This document shows positions 9,061 through 17,653 of a stretch of DNA of 64,000 nt, one piece after another. Every line of letters begins with the position of its first letter. Positions within the stretch are counted from its first letter, which is position 1. The DNA comes from Sulfuritalea sp. (lineage in GTDB: Bacteria > Pseudomonadota > Gammaproteobacteria > Burkholderiales > Rhodocyclaceae). The notes under the pieces were generated by a model. The model saw only the letters and a program-made list of their open reading frames with translations. It was not told the origin of the DNA and ran no database searches. The translations under genes and the position numbers were made by a program. The stretch covers positions 1 to 64,000 of the forward strand of contig JAMPYF010000008.1 of NCBI GenBank assembly GCA_023700805.1, in the 5' to 3' direction.

Positions 9061-10285
9061 ACTTCCGTTCGTCCGCGATCACCTTGCCGTCGTTGGGCAA
9101 GCTGCCGGCGGCCACGAGTTCCACGACGCCACGCAGTTTGGTCAGCTCGCGCACGCTTTCGCCGATTGCAGTTGCCAAGCCGTCGCTGGCAGTCGCTTCG
9201 CAGCGCAGCGTCATGACGTCGCTGCTGTCGGGGTTGGTCACGACCAGGCGGGCCCGGGCGATTTCCGGATGACGCTTGACCACCGCCGCCACCTGCTCGG
9301 GATGAACGAACATGCCCTTGATCTTGGTGGTCTGGTCGGCGCGGCCCATCCAGCCCTTGATGCGCAGATTGGTGCGGCCGCAGGGAGAAATCCCCGGCAG
9401 AAATGCCGACAGGTCGCCGGTGCCGAAACGGATCAGCGGATAGTCGGCGTTGAAGGTGGTCACCACGACCTCGCCGACTTCGCCGAGCGCCACGGGATCG
9501 CCCGTACCCGGGCGCACGATTTCGACGATCACTCCCTCGTCGATCAACAGGCCCTGGCGCGCCTCGGTCTCATACGCGATGACACCGAGTTCGGCCGTCG
9601 CATAAGCCTGGTAGCCGGCGATGCCGCGCGCCGACAAGGCATCGCGTACCGGCGGCAGGAAGGCCTCGCCGGAAACCAGGGCCTTGCTCAGCGACGGCAG
9701 CTTGATGCCCATTTCGTCCGCCTTTTCCAGCAGGATGCGCAGGAAGGACGGCGTGCCGACATAGCCGTTCGGCTGCAGATCGGCCATCGCCGCCACCTGC
9801 TGCTCGGTCTGCCCGACGCCAGCCGGGAACACCGTGCAGCCCAGCGCCTGGGCGCCGGCCTCGAGGATCCAGGCGCCCGGCGTCATGTGATAGGAAAAAC
9901 TGTTGTGCACCAGGTCGCCGGCACGGAAGCCCGCCGCGTAAAGCGCGCGCGCCGTGCGCCAGTAATCGGCGTCGCGGCCTTCGGGTTCGTAAATCGGACC
10001 GGGCGAAGAGAAAACACGGCCGAGCTTGCCCCAGGGCGACGCCGCCAGGCCGCCGAATGGCAAGCGCGCCTTCTGCAGTTCGATCAGGTCGAGCTTGCGC
10101 ACCACCGGCAGCGCCGCGAGGGCCACGGTCGAGGTGATCGCCGCGGCATCGACGTTCTTCAGGGATTCCGCGAAGTAGGCGGTATTGGTCTTGGCATGGG
10201 CGATCTGCTGCGGCAGCCGTGTCGCCAGCGCCAACTCTCGTTCGTCGGCGGTGCGGGTTTCGAGGGCGTCAAAATACTTCGACAT
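9053..10285 (-). CDS. Phenylacetate-CoA-ligase-like adenylate-forming enzyme
   Basis: A 410-residue protein of the PaaK-like AMP-binding superfamily. Fold landmarks are YATAELGVIAYE (around 225-240), the DYPLIRFGTGDLS hinge region (about 300) and KIKGMFVHPEQV with a C-terminal lysine-containing subdomain (KVIADERKYD). The usual Ser/Thr/Gly-rich ATP loop (SSGTTG) is replaced by FSSPGPIYEPEG. It lies between livF and the CoA transferase in the acid-import operon, so it probably makes the CoA thioester of the imported compound. ATG at 10283-10285 was chosen because family homology starts there. A dispersed repeat copy codes for residues ERELALAT near the N-terminus. Confidence 0.85.
   Translation of the reverse strand: MSKYFDALETRTADERELALATRLPQQIAHAKTNTAYFAESLKNVDAAAITSTVALAALPVVRKLDLIELQKARLPFGGLAASPWGKLGRVFSSPGPIYEPEGRDADYWRTARALYAAGFRAGDLVHNSFSYHMTPGAWILEAGAQALGCTVFPAGVGQTEQQVAAMADLQPNGYVGTPSFLRILLEKADEMGIKLPSLSKALVSGEAFLPPVRDALSARGIAGYQAYATAELGVIAYETEARQGLLIDEGVIVEIVRPGTGDPVALGEVGEVVVTTFNADYPLIRFGTGDLSAFLPGISPCGRTNLRIKGWMGRADQTTKIKGMFVHPEQVAAVVKRHPEIARARLVVTNPDSSDVMTLRCEATASDGLATAIGESVRELTKLRGVVELVAAGSLPNDGKVIADERKYD
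10216..10240 (+). repeat. Dispersed 25-nt repeat, copy 4
   Basis: GCCGTGT followed by CGCCAGCGCCAACTCTCG. Antisense within the ligase gene; the sense strand uses a different frame from the other copies (ELALATR). Confidence 0.8.
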
Positions 10286-10410
10286 GTCACGGAGCTCCGA
10301 GGTTTGGTGAGGCCGCAAAGCGTGGCGCAGGGCAAGGCGCGAGAGGGTGACGTTAGCAGCGCTAAACGAGCCCTTGAGCAACGCCGCCATGCGGCACGAT
10401 CTGCGGCCGA

Positions 10411-11223
10411 TTAAGCGAGCCAGCGCTTGCGGCGGCGGTAATGCTTGGCCTCGCGGAAGCTCTTGCGCTCCCCCGAGGAGATGCCGAGGTAGAACTCCTT
10501 GACGTCCTCGTTGTTGGCCAGATCCTTGGCCGCACCCTCCATGACCACGCGGCCGTTCTCGAGGATGTAGCCGAAGTCGGCATAGCGCAAAGCCATGTTG
10601 GTGTTCTGTTCGGCCAGGAGAAAGGTGACCTTTTCGCGCTGGTTGAGGTCTTTGACGATGCCGAATACTTCGTCGACGATCTGTGGCGCCAGGCCCATCG
10701 ACGGTTCGTCGAGCAGCACCATGGTCGGATTCGCCATCAGCGCGCGGCCGATCGCGCACATCTGCTGTTCGCCGCCGGAGGTGTATGCCGCCTGGCTGGT
10801 GCGCCGCGTCTTCAGCCGCGGGAAATAGTTGTAGACCTTTTCCAGCGTCTGCGCCACGGCGGCCTTGCCATCCGTGCGCGTGTAGCTGCCGGTCATCAGG
10901 TTTTCTTCGATGGTCAGGTGGCCGAAGCAATGGCGGCCTTCCATGACCTGGACCACGCCGCGCTTGACCAGATCGGAGGGCGTCAGCGCCTCGATGCGCT
11001 CGCCGCGACACTCGATCGAACCCTTGGTCACCTCGCCGCGCTCGCCGTGGAGCAGGTTGCTGACGGCACGCAGGGTCGTCGTCTTGCCCGCGCCGTTGCC
11101 GCCCAGCAGAGCCACGATGCTGCCATCGGGCACGGACAGCGAGACGCCCTTGAGCACGAGGATGACGTGGTTGTAGATCACCTCGATGCTATTGACGTTG
11201 AGAAGGATGTTGGCAGTAGTCAT
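10411..11223 (-). CDS. livF: Branched-chain-type ABC importer ATPase LivF
   Basis: A 270-residue ABC ATPase. Walker A GGNGAGKTT is near residues 41-49, the signature is TSGGEQQM (T replacing the usual L), Walker B is MVLLDEPSMGLAP, and the switch His is replaced by AEQN as in LivF proteins. The C-terminal basic extension (ERKSFREAKHYRRRKRW) is longer than in E. coli LivF. It follows the binding-protein gene, separated by a strong stem-loop. It energises import together with LivG, LivH and LivM. Confidence 0.92.
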   Translation of the reverse strand: MTTANILLNVNSIEVIYNHVILVLKGVSLSVPDGSIVALLGGNGAGKTTTLRAVSNLLHGERGEVTKGSIECRGERIEALTPSDLVKRGVVQVMEGRHCFGHLTIEENLMTGSYTRTDGKAAVAQTLEKVYNYFPRLKTRRTSQAAYTSGGEQQMCAIGRALMANPTMVLLDEPSMGLAPQIVDEVFGIVKDLNQREKVTFLLAEQNTNMALRYADFGYILENGRVVMEGAAKDLANNEDVKEFYLGISSGERKSFREAKHYRRRKRWLA

Positions 11224-11247
11224 GTGCTCTTTCGATTGATGCGGGCT

Positions 11248-11282
11248 GAAAATCCGGGCGGGGCTCGACGAGTCCCGCCCGG
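11248..11282 (-). terminator. Stem-loop between binding-protein gene and livF (attenuator-like)
   Basis: On the minus strand CCGGGCGGGACTCG pairs with CGAGCCCCGCCCGG (one G-T pair, minimal loop), followed by ATTTTC. It starts about 12 nt after the binding-protein stop codon. Such hairpins often let the binding protein be made in excess over the ATPase; that role is inferred. Confidence 0.65.
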
Positions 11283-11294
11283 CAAGCCTTTACG

Positions 11295-12629
11295 TCAGTT
11301 CTTGCAGTCTTCCGGCGTGCGCGGCTTGATCTTCTTTTCTTCCGCATACTTGGCCGAAGCCAGCATCACCATCGGACGCAGAACCTTCTGGTCCGCCTCG
11401 TACCAGTCGGACGAGAAGTTCCACTTCTTGCCATCCCAGGTGTGAACGCGCGCAAAGCCCGATCCCATGTGGTCGATGCAAGTGGTATGGACCGGGCGCA
11501 TCACGCCGGCAAAACCCAGGGCATCCAGCGCCTTCTGGTCGAGGTTGAGGTTCTCCAGACCCCAGCGCATCTGCTCGCCGGTGATGCGCTTGCCCTTGCC
11601 GTAGCGTCCCTGTGCCACGCGTACTGCTTCGGTCTGGACCATCGCCGAGATCAGGCCGCGCATGTAGAGCACCTGGCCGACTTCTTCCTTGGGACCGGTA
11701 CCCTGGCCCTTGGCGTGCAACTTCTCGAGAACCTCCTTGACCACCTTGGCATTCGGCTCTGCGCCATGTTGCATGGCCAGCGCGTTGTAGCCCTTGGCGC
11801 CGTCGCCGACGTCCTTGACATCGGGTTCCGCACCAGACCACCAGACGCCATACATCTTCTCGCGCGGGTAACCGGTGGCCTGCGCTTCCTTGATCGCGGT
11901 CGAGTTCATCACGCCCCAGCCCCAGAGGAAGACGTAGTCGGGCTTGTTCTGGCGAATCTGCAGCCAGGTGGCCTTCTGCTCGACGCCGGGGTGAGCCACC
12001 GGCAGCAGGGAAAGAGTGAAGCCGTGCATCTTGGCGCGTTCCTGCAACAAGGCAATCGGCTCCTTGCCGTAGGGACTGTCGTGGTAGACCAGCGTGAGCT
12101 TCTTGCCCTTCAGCTTGTCGAAGCCGCCTTCCTTCTTGGCGATGTGCTGCACCAGGACGTCGGCGCCCGACCAGTAGGTGCCCACCAGCGGGAAGTTCCA
12201 GCCGAACACGGCGCCGTTCTGCGACTCGCTGCGACCGTAGCCGGCGGTGATGACGGGGATCTTGTCGACCGGGGCTTTTTCCGTCAGGGCGAAAGTGATG
12301 CCGGTGGACAGCGGCTGCACTGCCGTGGCGCCACCATGCTTGCCCTTCAGGCGCTCATAACACTCGACGCCGCGATCGGTGGCATAGGCGGTTTCGCATT
12401 CCTCCCAGATCATTTTGACGCCATTGACACCGCCGCGGGCGTTGGTCAGCTTCATGTAGTCGACAAAGCCGTTGGCCCAGGGTGCGCCGTTGGGGGCGTA
12501 GGCGCCGGTGCGGTAAGCCAGCACCGGAAAGAACTGCTCTTCGGCCGCATAGGCCGCAGGCGCGGTGAGCGCAGCGGAAAAGCCGATCGCTGCGACTGAA
12601 GCGGCGACAACCAGTTTGCGTAGTTTCAT
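11295..12629 (-). CDS. Liv-type ABC transporter periplasmic substrate-binding protein
   Basis: A 444-residue type I periplasmic binding protein (peripla_BP_6 family). It has a signal peptide of about 28 residues (MKLRKLVVAASVAAIGFSAA, processed near AYAAEEQ). The mature protein has FPVLAYRTGAYAPNGAPWANG at its start and YHDSPYGKEPIALLQE mid-chain. Members bind amino acids, urea, aromatic acids or bile acids. At over 400 residues with GxYAPNGAPWANG it resembles the binding proteins found next to acyl-CoA ligases in betaproteobacteria rather than classical LivK. The ligand is not predictable. Confidence 0.9.
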   Translation of the reverse strand: MKLRKLVVAASVAAIGFSAALTAPAAYAAEEQFFPVLAYRTGAYAPNGAPWANGFVDYMKLTNARGGVNGVKMIWEECETAYATDRGVECYERLKGKHGGATAVQPLSTGITFALTEKAPVDKIPVITAGYGRSESQNGAVFGWNFPLVGTYWSGADVLVQHIAKKEGGFDKLKGKKLTLVYHDSPYGKEPIALLQERAKMHGFTLSLLPVAHPGVEQKATWLQIRQNKPDYVFLWGWGVMNSTAIKEAQATGYPREKMYGVWWSGAEPDVKDVGDGAKGYNALAMQHGAEPNAKVVKEVLEKLHAKGQGTGPKEEVGQVLYMRGLISAMVQTEAVRVAQGRYGKGKRITGEQMRWGLENLNLDQKALDALGFAGVMRPVHTTCIDHMGSGFARVHTWDGKKWNFSSDWYEADQKVLRPMVMLASAKYAEEKKIKPRTPEDCKN

Positions 12630-12720
12630 GTTTTCTCCTCCTAGGATGATTTAGTGTTACGCGTGCAATAAACCCGATCTGCGCGTCCGGCAATATTACG
12701 CCGTCCGCGCCCCTGACTCA

Positions 12721-13797
12721 TTAGTGCGGGAACGGCCACAAACGCAGTTTTTCCCTGCCCGTGGACCACAGGCGTGCGATGCCGTGGGGCTCGACGATCA
12801 GGAAGAAAACGATGAGCGCGCCGAAAATCATGATCTCTACGTGCGATACCAGCGCGATCGAAACCTCCAGACCAAACAAGCCCCCGATGATCGGCAGTAT
12901 CTGATTCAGGAAAATCGGCAGTATCACGATGAAAGCAGCGCCGAAGAAACTGCCGGCGATGGCGCCCATGCCGCCGATGATGACCATGAACAACAACTGG
13001 AAGGAACGGTCGATCGAGAATGCCGCCGGCTCCCAGGAGCCGAGATTGATCATGCCCCAGAGGGCGCCTGCCACCCCGAGATAAAACGAACTGACGGCAA
13101 AGGCGGTGAGCTTGGCGTACAAGGGGCGAATGCCGATCACCGTCGCCGCAACGTCCATGTCGCGAATCGCCATCCACTGCCGGCCGATGCTGCCGCGCAC
13201 CAGGTTCTTCGCCATGAGGCTGAAGATCACCAGGATCACGAGGCAGAAGAGATACTTGTCGGTCGGCGTATTGACGATCCAGCCGAAAACGTCGATGTCG
13301 GCCACCGATACGGAGCCCGACGACGCGTCGTTGGTGAACCACTTGACGCGCAGGAAGGCCCAGTCCCAGAAGAATTGCGCCGCCAGGGTCGCCACCGCGA
13401 GGTAAAGACCGCGCACGCGCAGGCTGGGGATGCCGAACACGATGCCGACCGCCGCGGCCGTGAAGCCGCCCAGCAGGATGGCCCCCAGCGCCGGCATGCC
13501 GCTGACGCGAATCAGGAAATTATAGGCCGCGTAGGCGCCCACTGCCATGAAGGCGCCGGCGCCGAGGGTGATTTGCCCGCAGTAACCGACAAGGATGTTC
13601 ACCCCCAGTGCCGCCAGGGACAAAATCAGGAAGGGAATCAGGATGGCGCGAAACAGATATTCGTCCACCATGAACGGAATACCGAGAAAGGCAAAGGCGA
13701 CGATGGCCAGAATCAGCCAGCGATCCTGTGGGATCGGAAATATCTGCTGATCCGACTTGTACGAGGTCTTGAACTGACCGTTTTCTCTATAGAACAT
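12721..13797 (-). CDS. livM: Branched-chain-type ABC importer permease LivM
   Basis: A 358-residue inner-membrane permease. After a hydrophilic N-terminus it has about nine to ten hydrophobic helices and the LivM landmarks NILVGYCGQITLGAGAFMAVGAYAA, PSLRVRGLYLAVATLA and GGMGAIAGSFFGAAFI. It lies 15 bp downstream of livH and forms the heterodimeric channel with it. It is followed by the binding-protein gene after a 91-bp gap. Confidence 0.92.
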   Translation of the reverse strand: MFYRENGQFKTSYKSDQQIFPIPQDRWLILAIVAFAFLGIPFMVDEYLFRAILIPFLILSLAALGVNILVGYCGQITLGAGAFMAVGAYAAYNFLIRVSGMPALGAILLGGFTAAAVGIVFGIPSLRVRGLYLAVATLAAQFFWDWAFLRVKWFTNDASSGSVSVADIDVFGWIVNTPTDKYLFCLVILVIFSLMAKNLVRGSIGRQWMAIRDMDVAATVIGIRPLYAKLTAFAVSSFYLGVAGALWGMINLGSWEPAAFSIDRSFQLLFMVIIGGMGAIAGSFFGAAFIVILPIFLNQILPIIGGLFGLEVSIALVSHVEIMIFGALIVFFLIVEPHGIARLWSTGREKLRLWPFPH

Positions 13798-13812
13798 TCC
13801 TAATCCCTCGTC

Positions 13813-14742
13813 TCAAACGCGATCGATGATCTTCTCCCCGAACAGGCCTTGCGGTCTGAACAGGAGGAACACCAGCGCCAGCATGTAGGCAAACCAGATC
13901 TCGATGCCGCCGCCGACATAGGGCCCCAGATAGACTTCGGACAACTTTTCGCCGACGCCGATGATCAGGCCGCCGATGATCGCGCCGGGAACCGAAGTCA
14001 GGCCGCCCAGGATCACAACGGGCAAGGCGCGCAAGGCCACGGTCGACAAGGAAAACTGTGCGCCCAGTTTCGAACCCCAGATCACGCCCGCCACCAGCGC
14101 CGTGATGCCGGCGACACACCAGACGATGACCCAGATCCGGTTCAGCGGAATGCCGATCGACTGCGCCGCCTGGTGATCGTCGGCCACGGCACGCAGTGCG
14201 CGCCCGGTGGATGTCTTCTGGAAAAAGATGCTCAGTGCCACCACCAGCAGCGCCGAAATGAAAGCGGCGACGAAGTCTTCCTTGTTGATCAGGATGCCGC
14301 CTTCGAAGACGCTCTCCAGCATCATCACCGGTTCCTTCGGCATGCCGACGTCGATCTTGTAGATGTCGCTGCCGAAGATGGTCTGACCGACGCCGTCGAG
14401 AAAGTAGGCGATGCCCAGCGTTGCCATCAGCAGCGTCGCGCCTTCCTGGTTGACCAGGTGGCGCAGCACCAGACGCTCGATCAGCCAGGCCACCACGAAC
14501 ATCACTACGATGGATATGGTGAAGGCCAGCACGTTGGCCATGAACAGGTTGTCCATGCCCAGCCATTCGGGTATCCACTCGGAAAAACGCGCCATCGACA
14601 GGGCGGCGAACAGCACCATCGCGCCCTGGGCGAAGTTGAACACACCGGAAGCCTTGTAGATCAGCACGAAGCCCAGTGCCACCAGGGAGTAAAGCATCCC
14701 GCTCATGAGGCCGCCGAGCAGGGTTTCCAGGAAGAAGCTCAT
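13813..14742 (-). CDS. livH: Branched-chain-type ABC importer permease LivH
   Basis: A 309-residue permease with about eight transmembrane helices. LivH landmarks are SLVALGFVLIYKASGVFNFAQGAMV, HLVNQEGATLLMATLGIA, RALRAVADDHQAAQSIGIP and VILGGLTSVPGAIIGGLIIG. It is 11 bp downstream of livG and immediately upstream of livM. Confidence 0.93.
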   Translation of the reverse strand: MSFFLETLLGGLMSGMLYSLVALGFVLIYKASGVFNFAQGAMVLFAALSMARFSEWIPEWLGMDNLFMANVLAFTISIVVMFVVAWLIERLVLRHLVNQEGATLLMATLGIAYFLDGVGQTIFGSDIYKIDVGMPKEPVMMLESVFEGGILINKEDFVAAFISALLVVALSIFFQKTSTGRALRAVADDHQAAQSIGIPLNRIWVIVWCVAGITALVAGVIWGSKLGAQFSLSTVALRALPVVILGGLTSVPGAIIGGLIIGVGEKLSEVYLGPYVGGGIEIWFAYMLALVFLLFRPQGLFGEKIIDRV

Positions 14743-14753
14743 ATCTCAGATCC

Positions 14754-15539
14754 TCAATGGCTGGCGCCGAGATAGGCGCTGATGACGTCGGGATTGGCGC
14801 GAACTTCATCGGGCGTGCCGTCGCCGATTTTCTTGCCGTAATCGAGCACCACGACGCGGTCGGAAATGTCCATCACCACGCCCATGTCGTGCTCGATCAG
14901 CACCACCGTGGTGCCGAACTGGTCATTGACGTCGAGAATGAAGCGGCACATGTCCTGCTTTTCCTCGACGTTCATGCCGGCCATGGGTTCGTCGAGCAGC
15001 AGGATCTGCGGCTCCATGGCCAGGGCGCGGGCCAGGTCGACGCGCTTTTGCAGGCCATAGGGCAGGCGGCCGACCGGGGTCTTGCGAATGTGCTGGATCT
15101 CGAGGAAGTCGATGATTTCCTCGACCTTGAGCCTGTGCTCGAGTTCCTCGCGCTGCGCCGCGCCCAGCCAGAAGGCCTGCTGCAGCATGTTGGCCTTCAT
15201 TTTCAGGTTGCGCCCGGTCATGATGTTGTCGAGCACCGACATGCCCTTGAACAGCGCGATGTTCTGGAAGGTGCGCGCCAGTCCGGCCTTGGCTGCGCCA
15301 TACGAGTCCATATTGGCATGGTGCACGCCGCGCAGGATGATGTCCCCCTCCTGCGGCCGGTACACGCCATTGATGACGTTCAGCATGGAACTCTTGCCGG
15401 CGCCGTTGGGGCCGATGATGGCGCGAATTTCATGTTCGCGCACATCGAAGGAAATGTCCTGCAGCGCCTTGACGCCGCCGAAACTGAGGCTGATGTTCTT
15501 GAGGTCGAGGATGACCTCGCCGATTTTTCTTCCGCTCAT
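14754..15539 (-). CDS. livG: Branched-chain-type ABC importer ATPase LivG
   Basis: A 261-residue ABC ATPase. Walker A GPNGAGKSS is near residues 43-51, the signature-region LPYGLQKRVDLARALAMEP is typical of LivG, Walker B is LLLDEPMAGMN and the switch region is VVLIEHDMGVVM. Its ATG overlaps the stop of the acyl-CoA synthetase by one base (TGATG), so translation is coupled. Confidence 0.93.
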   Translation of the reverse strand: MSGRKIGEVILDLKNISLSFGGVKALQDISFDVREHEIRAIIGPNGAGKSSMLNVINGVYRPQEGDIILRGVHHANMDSYGAAKAGLARTFQNIALFKGMSVLDNIMTGRNLKMKANMLQQAFWLGAAQREELEHRLKVEEIIDFLEIQHIRKTPVGRLPYGLQKRVDLARALAMEPQILLLDEPMAGMNVEEKQDMCRFILDVNDQFGTTVVLIEHDMGVVMDISDRVVVLDYGKKIGDGTPDEVRANPDVISAYLGASH

Positions 15540-17509
15540 CAGGCTGCCTTCTTCATCACGGGAAAGGTCTTCACGTCGCTAATCACCAGATCGGCCGAGA
15601 CCTTGCCGGTGCGGCCGTCCTCGAACTTGACCTGGGTTTCGATGAACTGCGTGGTCTTGCCCGAGTACAAAGCTTCTATCAGCACCGCATATTTCTCGGA
15701 AATGAAACCGCGCCGCACCTTGCGCGTGCGCGTGAGCTCGTCGTCGTCGGGATCGAGTTCCTTGTGCAGCACCAGGAAGCGGTGGATCTGCGTTTCGGCC
15801 ACCATCGCATCGTGCGACAGGTCGGCATTGACCTGCTCGACGCATTCGCGCACCAGTTCCAGCACTTCCTTCTTGCCGGCCAGATCGGTGTAGCCCGAGT
15901 AGGGCAGGCCGCGCCGCTCGGCCCAGTTGCCCACCGCACCCATGTCGATATTGACGAAGGCGCAGACCATGTCGCGGTCATGGCCGAAGCAGACCGCCTC
16001 CTTGATGTACTGGAAGAACTTGAGCTTGTTCTCGATGTAGTTCGGCGCGAAGATCGCGCCGTGCGCCAGCTTGCCGACGTCCTTGGCGCGGTCGATGATC
16101 TTGAGATGGCCGTCCTCGTCGAAGAAGCCGGCATCGCCGGTGTGGAACCAGCCTTCGGCATCGATCGCCTCGGCCGTCGCGTCGGGCCGCTTGTAGTATT
16201 CCTTGAGCAGCAGCTTGCCGCGCACCAGGACTTCGCCGCTGTCGGCGATCTTGACCTCGACGCCGGGCGCCGGCTTGCCGACGCTGTCGAACTTGATCTC
16301 GCGGTCCGGCTGCAGGCAGACCGCGGCGCAGGTTTCGGTCGCCCCGTAGAGCTGCTTCAGATTGACGCCGATGGAACGGTAGAAGCGGAACAGGTCGGGG
16401 CCGATCGCGGCGCCGGCCGTGTAGGCGACGCGGATGCGGCTCATGCCGAGCACGTTGCGCAGCGGACCGTAGACCAGCAAGTTGCCCAGCGCATACAGCA
16501 GGCGGTCGGCAGCGGAGACGCCGGGCTTGCCGTCGAGGATGTCCGCGCCGCAGCGCTTGGCCACGCCCATGAAGTAATGAAACATGCCGCGCTTGGTGGC
16601 GCCGGCATCCTCCATGCGGATCATCACCGTGGTCAGCAGGTTCTCGAACACGCGCGGCGGCGCAAAGTAGTAGGTCGGCCCGATCTCGCGCAGGTCGGTC
16701 ATCACCGTGTCGCCGGATTCGGGGCAGTTGATGGTGAATCCCGCGACCAGCGCCTGGGCGTAGGAGAACAGGTGGTCGCCGACCCAGGCCATCGGCAGGT
16801 AGGAAAGAATGTCTTCCTGGTCGGTCAGGTGGTCGAAGCCGACGCCGCTCTGCGCCGCGGCGATGAAGGTCTCGTGGGTCTGGCAGACGCCCTTGGGCTT
16901 GCCCGTGGTACCCGAGGTGTAGAGCATCACGGCGACGTCCTGCGGACTGCCCTTGGCGACTTCGGCGGGGATGAAGTCGGGCTGGTTCTTGTCGTGGATG
17001 CGGCCCATGGCCATCACTTCATCGAGGCCCTGCAGCCAGGTCTGGGTGTAGTGGCGCATGCCGCGTGCATCGTCGTAGAGGATGTGCTGCAGGCAGGGGC
17101 ACTGTTCCTTGATTTCGAGCAGCTTGTCGACCTGCTCCTGGTCCTCGACGATGGCAAAGCGGATCTCGCCGTCGGTCAGGACGAATACCATTTCCGCCGC
17201 CACCGCGTCCTGGTACATCGGCACCGGGACGCCGCCCAGCATCTGCGCCGCGCACATCGCCCAGTACAGCCGCGGGCGGTTGTCGCCGATCAGGGCCAGA
17301 TTGTCGCCGCGCTTGAAGCCCAGTTCCGCCAGGCCGCAGGCGATGGCGCGGACTTCCTCGGCAACCTGGCTCCAGCTCCAGGTCTGCCAGATGCCGAGAT
17401 ACTTCTCGCGCGTCGCCGGACGCTCGCCGCGCGTCGCCGCGTGATTCAGCAATAGACGGGGAAATGTATCGAGCGGGCCCGAAGCCTGCCCCGATGGGGA
17501 TGCAGCCAT
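15539..17509 (-). CDS. AMP-forming long-chain/aryl acyl-CoA synthetase
   Basis: A 656-residue ANL-superfamily enzyme that adenylates a carboxylic acid and forms its CoA thioester. The P-loop is LYTSGTTGKPKGVCQTHE near residue 200, followed by YLPMAWVGDHLFSYAQ, LKQLYGATETCAAVC and the hinge GWFHTGDAGFFDEDGHLKIIDRAKD. It is longer than acetyl-CoA synthetase-like aryl ligases and matches the FadD15/ACSBG-like group often found heading liv operons in betaproteobacteria. It is the first gene of the nine-gene operon. GGAGGAGAG precedes the ATG. A long-chain fatty, isoprenoid or steroid acid is possible; the sequence does not decide. Confidence 0.9.
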   Translation of the reverse strand: MAASPSGQASGPLDTFPRLLLNHAATRGERPATREKYLGIWQTWSWSQVAEEVRAIACGLAELGFKRGDNLALIGDNRPRLYWAMCAAQMLGGVPVPMYQDAVAAEMVFVLTDGEIRFAIVEDQEQVDKLLEIKEQCPCLQHILYDDARGMRHYTQTWLQGLDEVMAMGRIHDKNQPDFIPAEVAKGSPQDVAVMLYTSGTTGKPKGVCQTHETFIAAAQSGVGFDHLTDQEDILSYLPMAWVGDHLFSYAQALVAGFTINCPESGDTVMTDLREIGPTYYFAPPRVFENLLTTVMIRMEDAGATKRGMFHYFMGVAKRCGADILDGKPGVSAADRLLYALGNLLVYGPLRNVLGMSRIRVAYTAGAAIGPDLFRFYRSIGVNLKQLYGATETCAAVCLQPDREIKFDSVGKPAPGVEVKIADSGEVLVRGKLLLKEYYKRPDATAEAIDAEGWFHTGDAGFFDEDGHLKIIDRAKDVGKLAHGAIFAPNYIENKLKFFQYIKEAVCFGHDRDMVCAFVNIDMGAVGNWAERRGLPYSGYTDLAGKKEVLELVRECVEQVNADLSHDAMVAETQIHRFLVLHKELDPDDDELTRTRKVRRGFISEKYAVLIEALYSGKTTQFIETQVKFEDGRTGKVSADLVISDVKTFPVMKKAA

Positions 17510-17575
17510 GCGTTTTCTCTCCTCCAGCGCAACCGACGCAGACTCGCTTGTGCCGCGACTTGTCTGCTACAGAAA

Positions 17576-17605
17576 TTGAGTCTAAGCCATTCTCCTGCCT
17601 ATAAT
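17576..17605 (+). promoter_or_regulatory. Sigma70-like promoter of the Crp/Fnr regulator gene
   Basis: TTGAGT (17576-17581) and a consensus TATAAT (17600-17605) are 18 nt apart. Transcription would begin near 17612. Confidence 0.7.
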
Positions 17606-17624
17606 TGTCGCGTGCCTGACAATT
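17603..17624. promoter_or_regulatory. Perfect palindrome, candidate operator in the acyl-CoA synthetase/crp divergent region
   Basis: AATTGTC, an 8-nt spacer, then GACAATT: a perfect two-fold symmetric site centred at 17613.5. It overlaps the TATAAT box and the predicted transcription start of the Crp/Fnr gene, so binding there would block its own promoter. The 22-bp symmetric layout suits a Crp/Fnr dimer, though the half-site differs from the classical TGTGA and TTGAT. Confidence 0.65.
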
Positions 17625-17653
17625 GCCTAAAAACCCCTGTTTCGCTCGATGAC

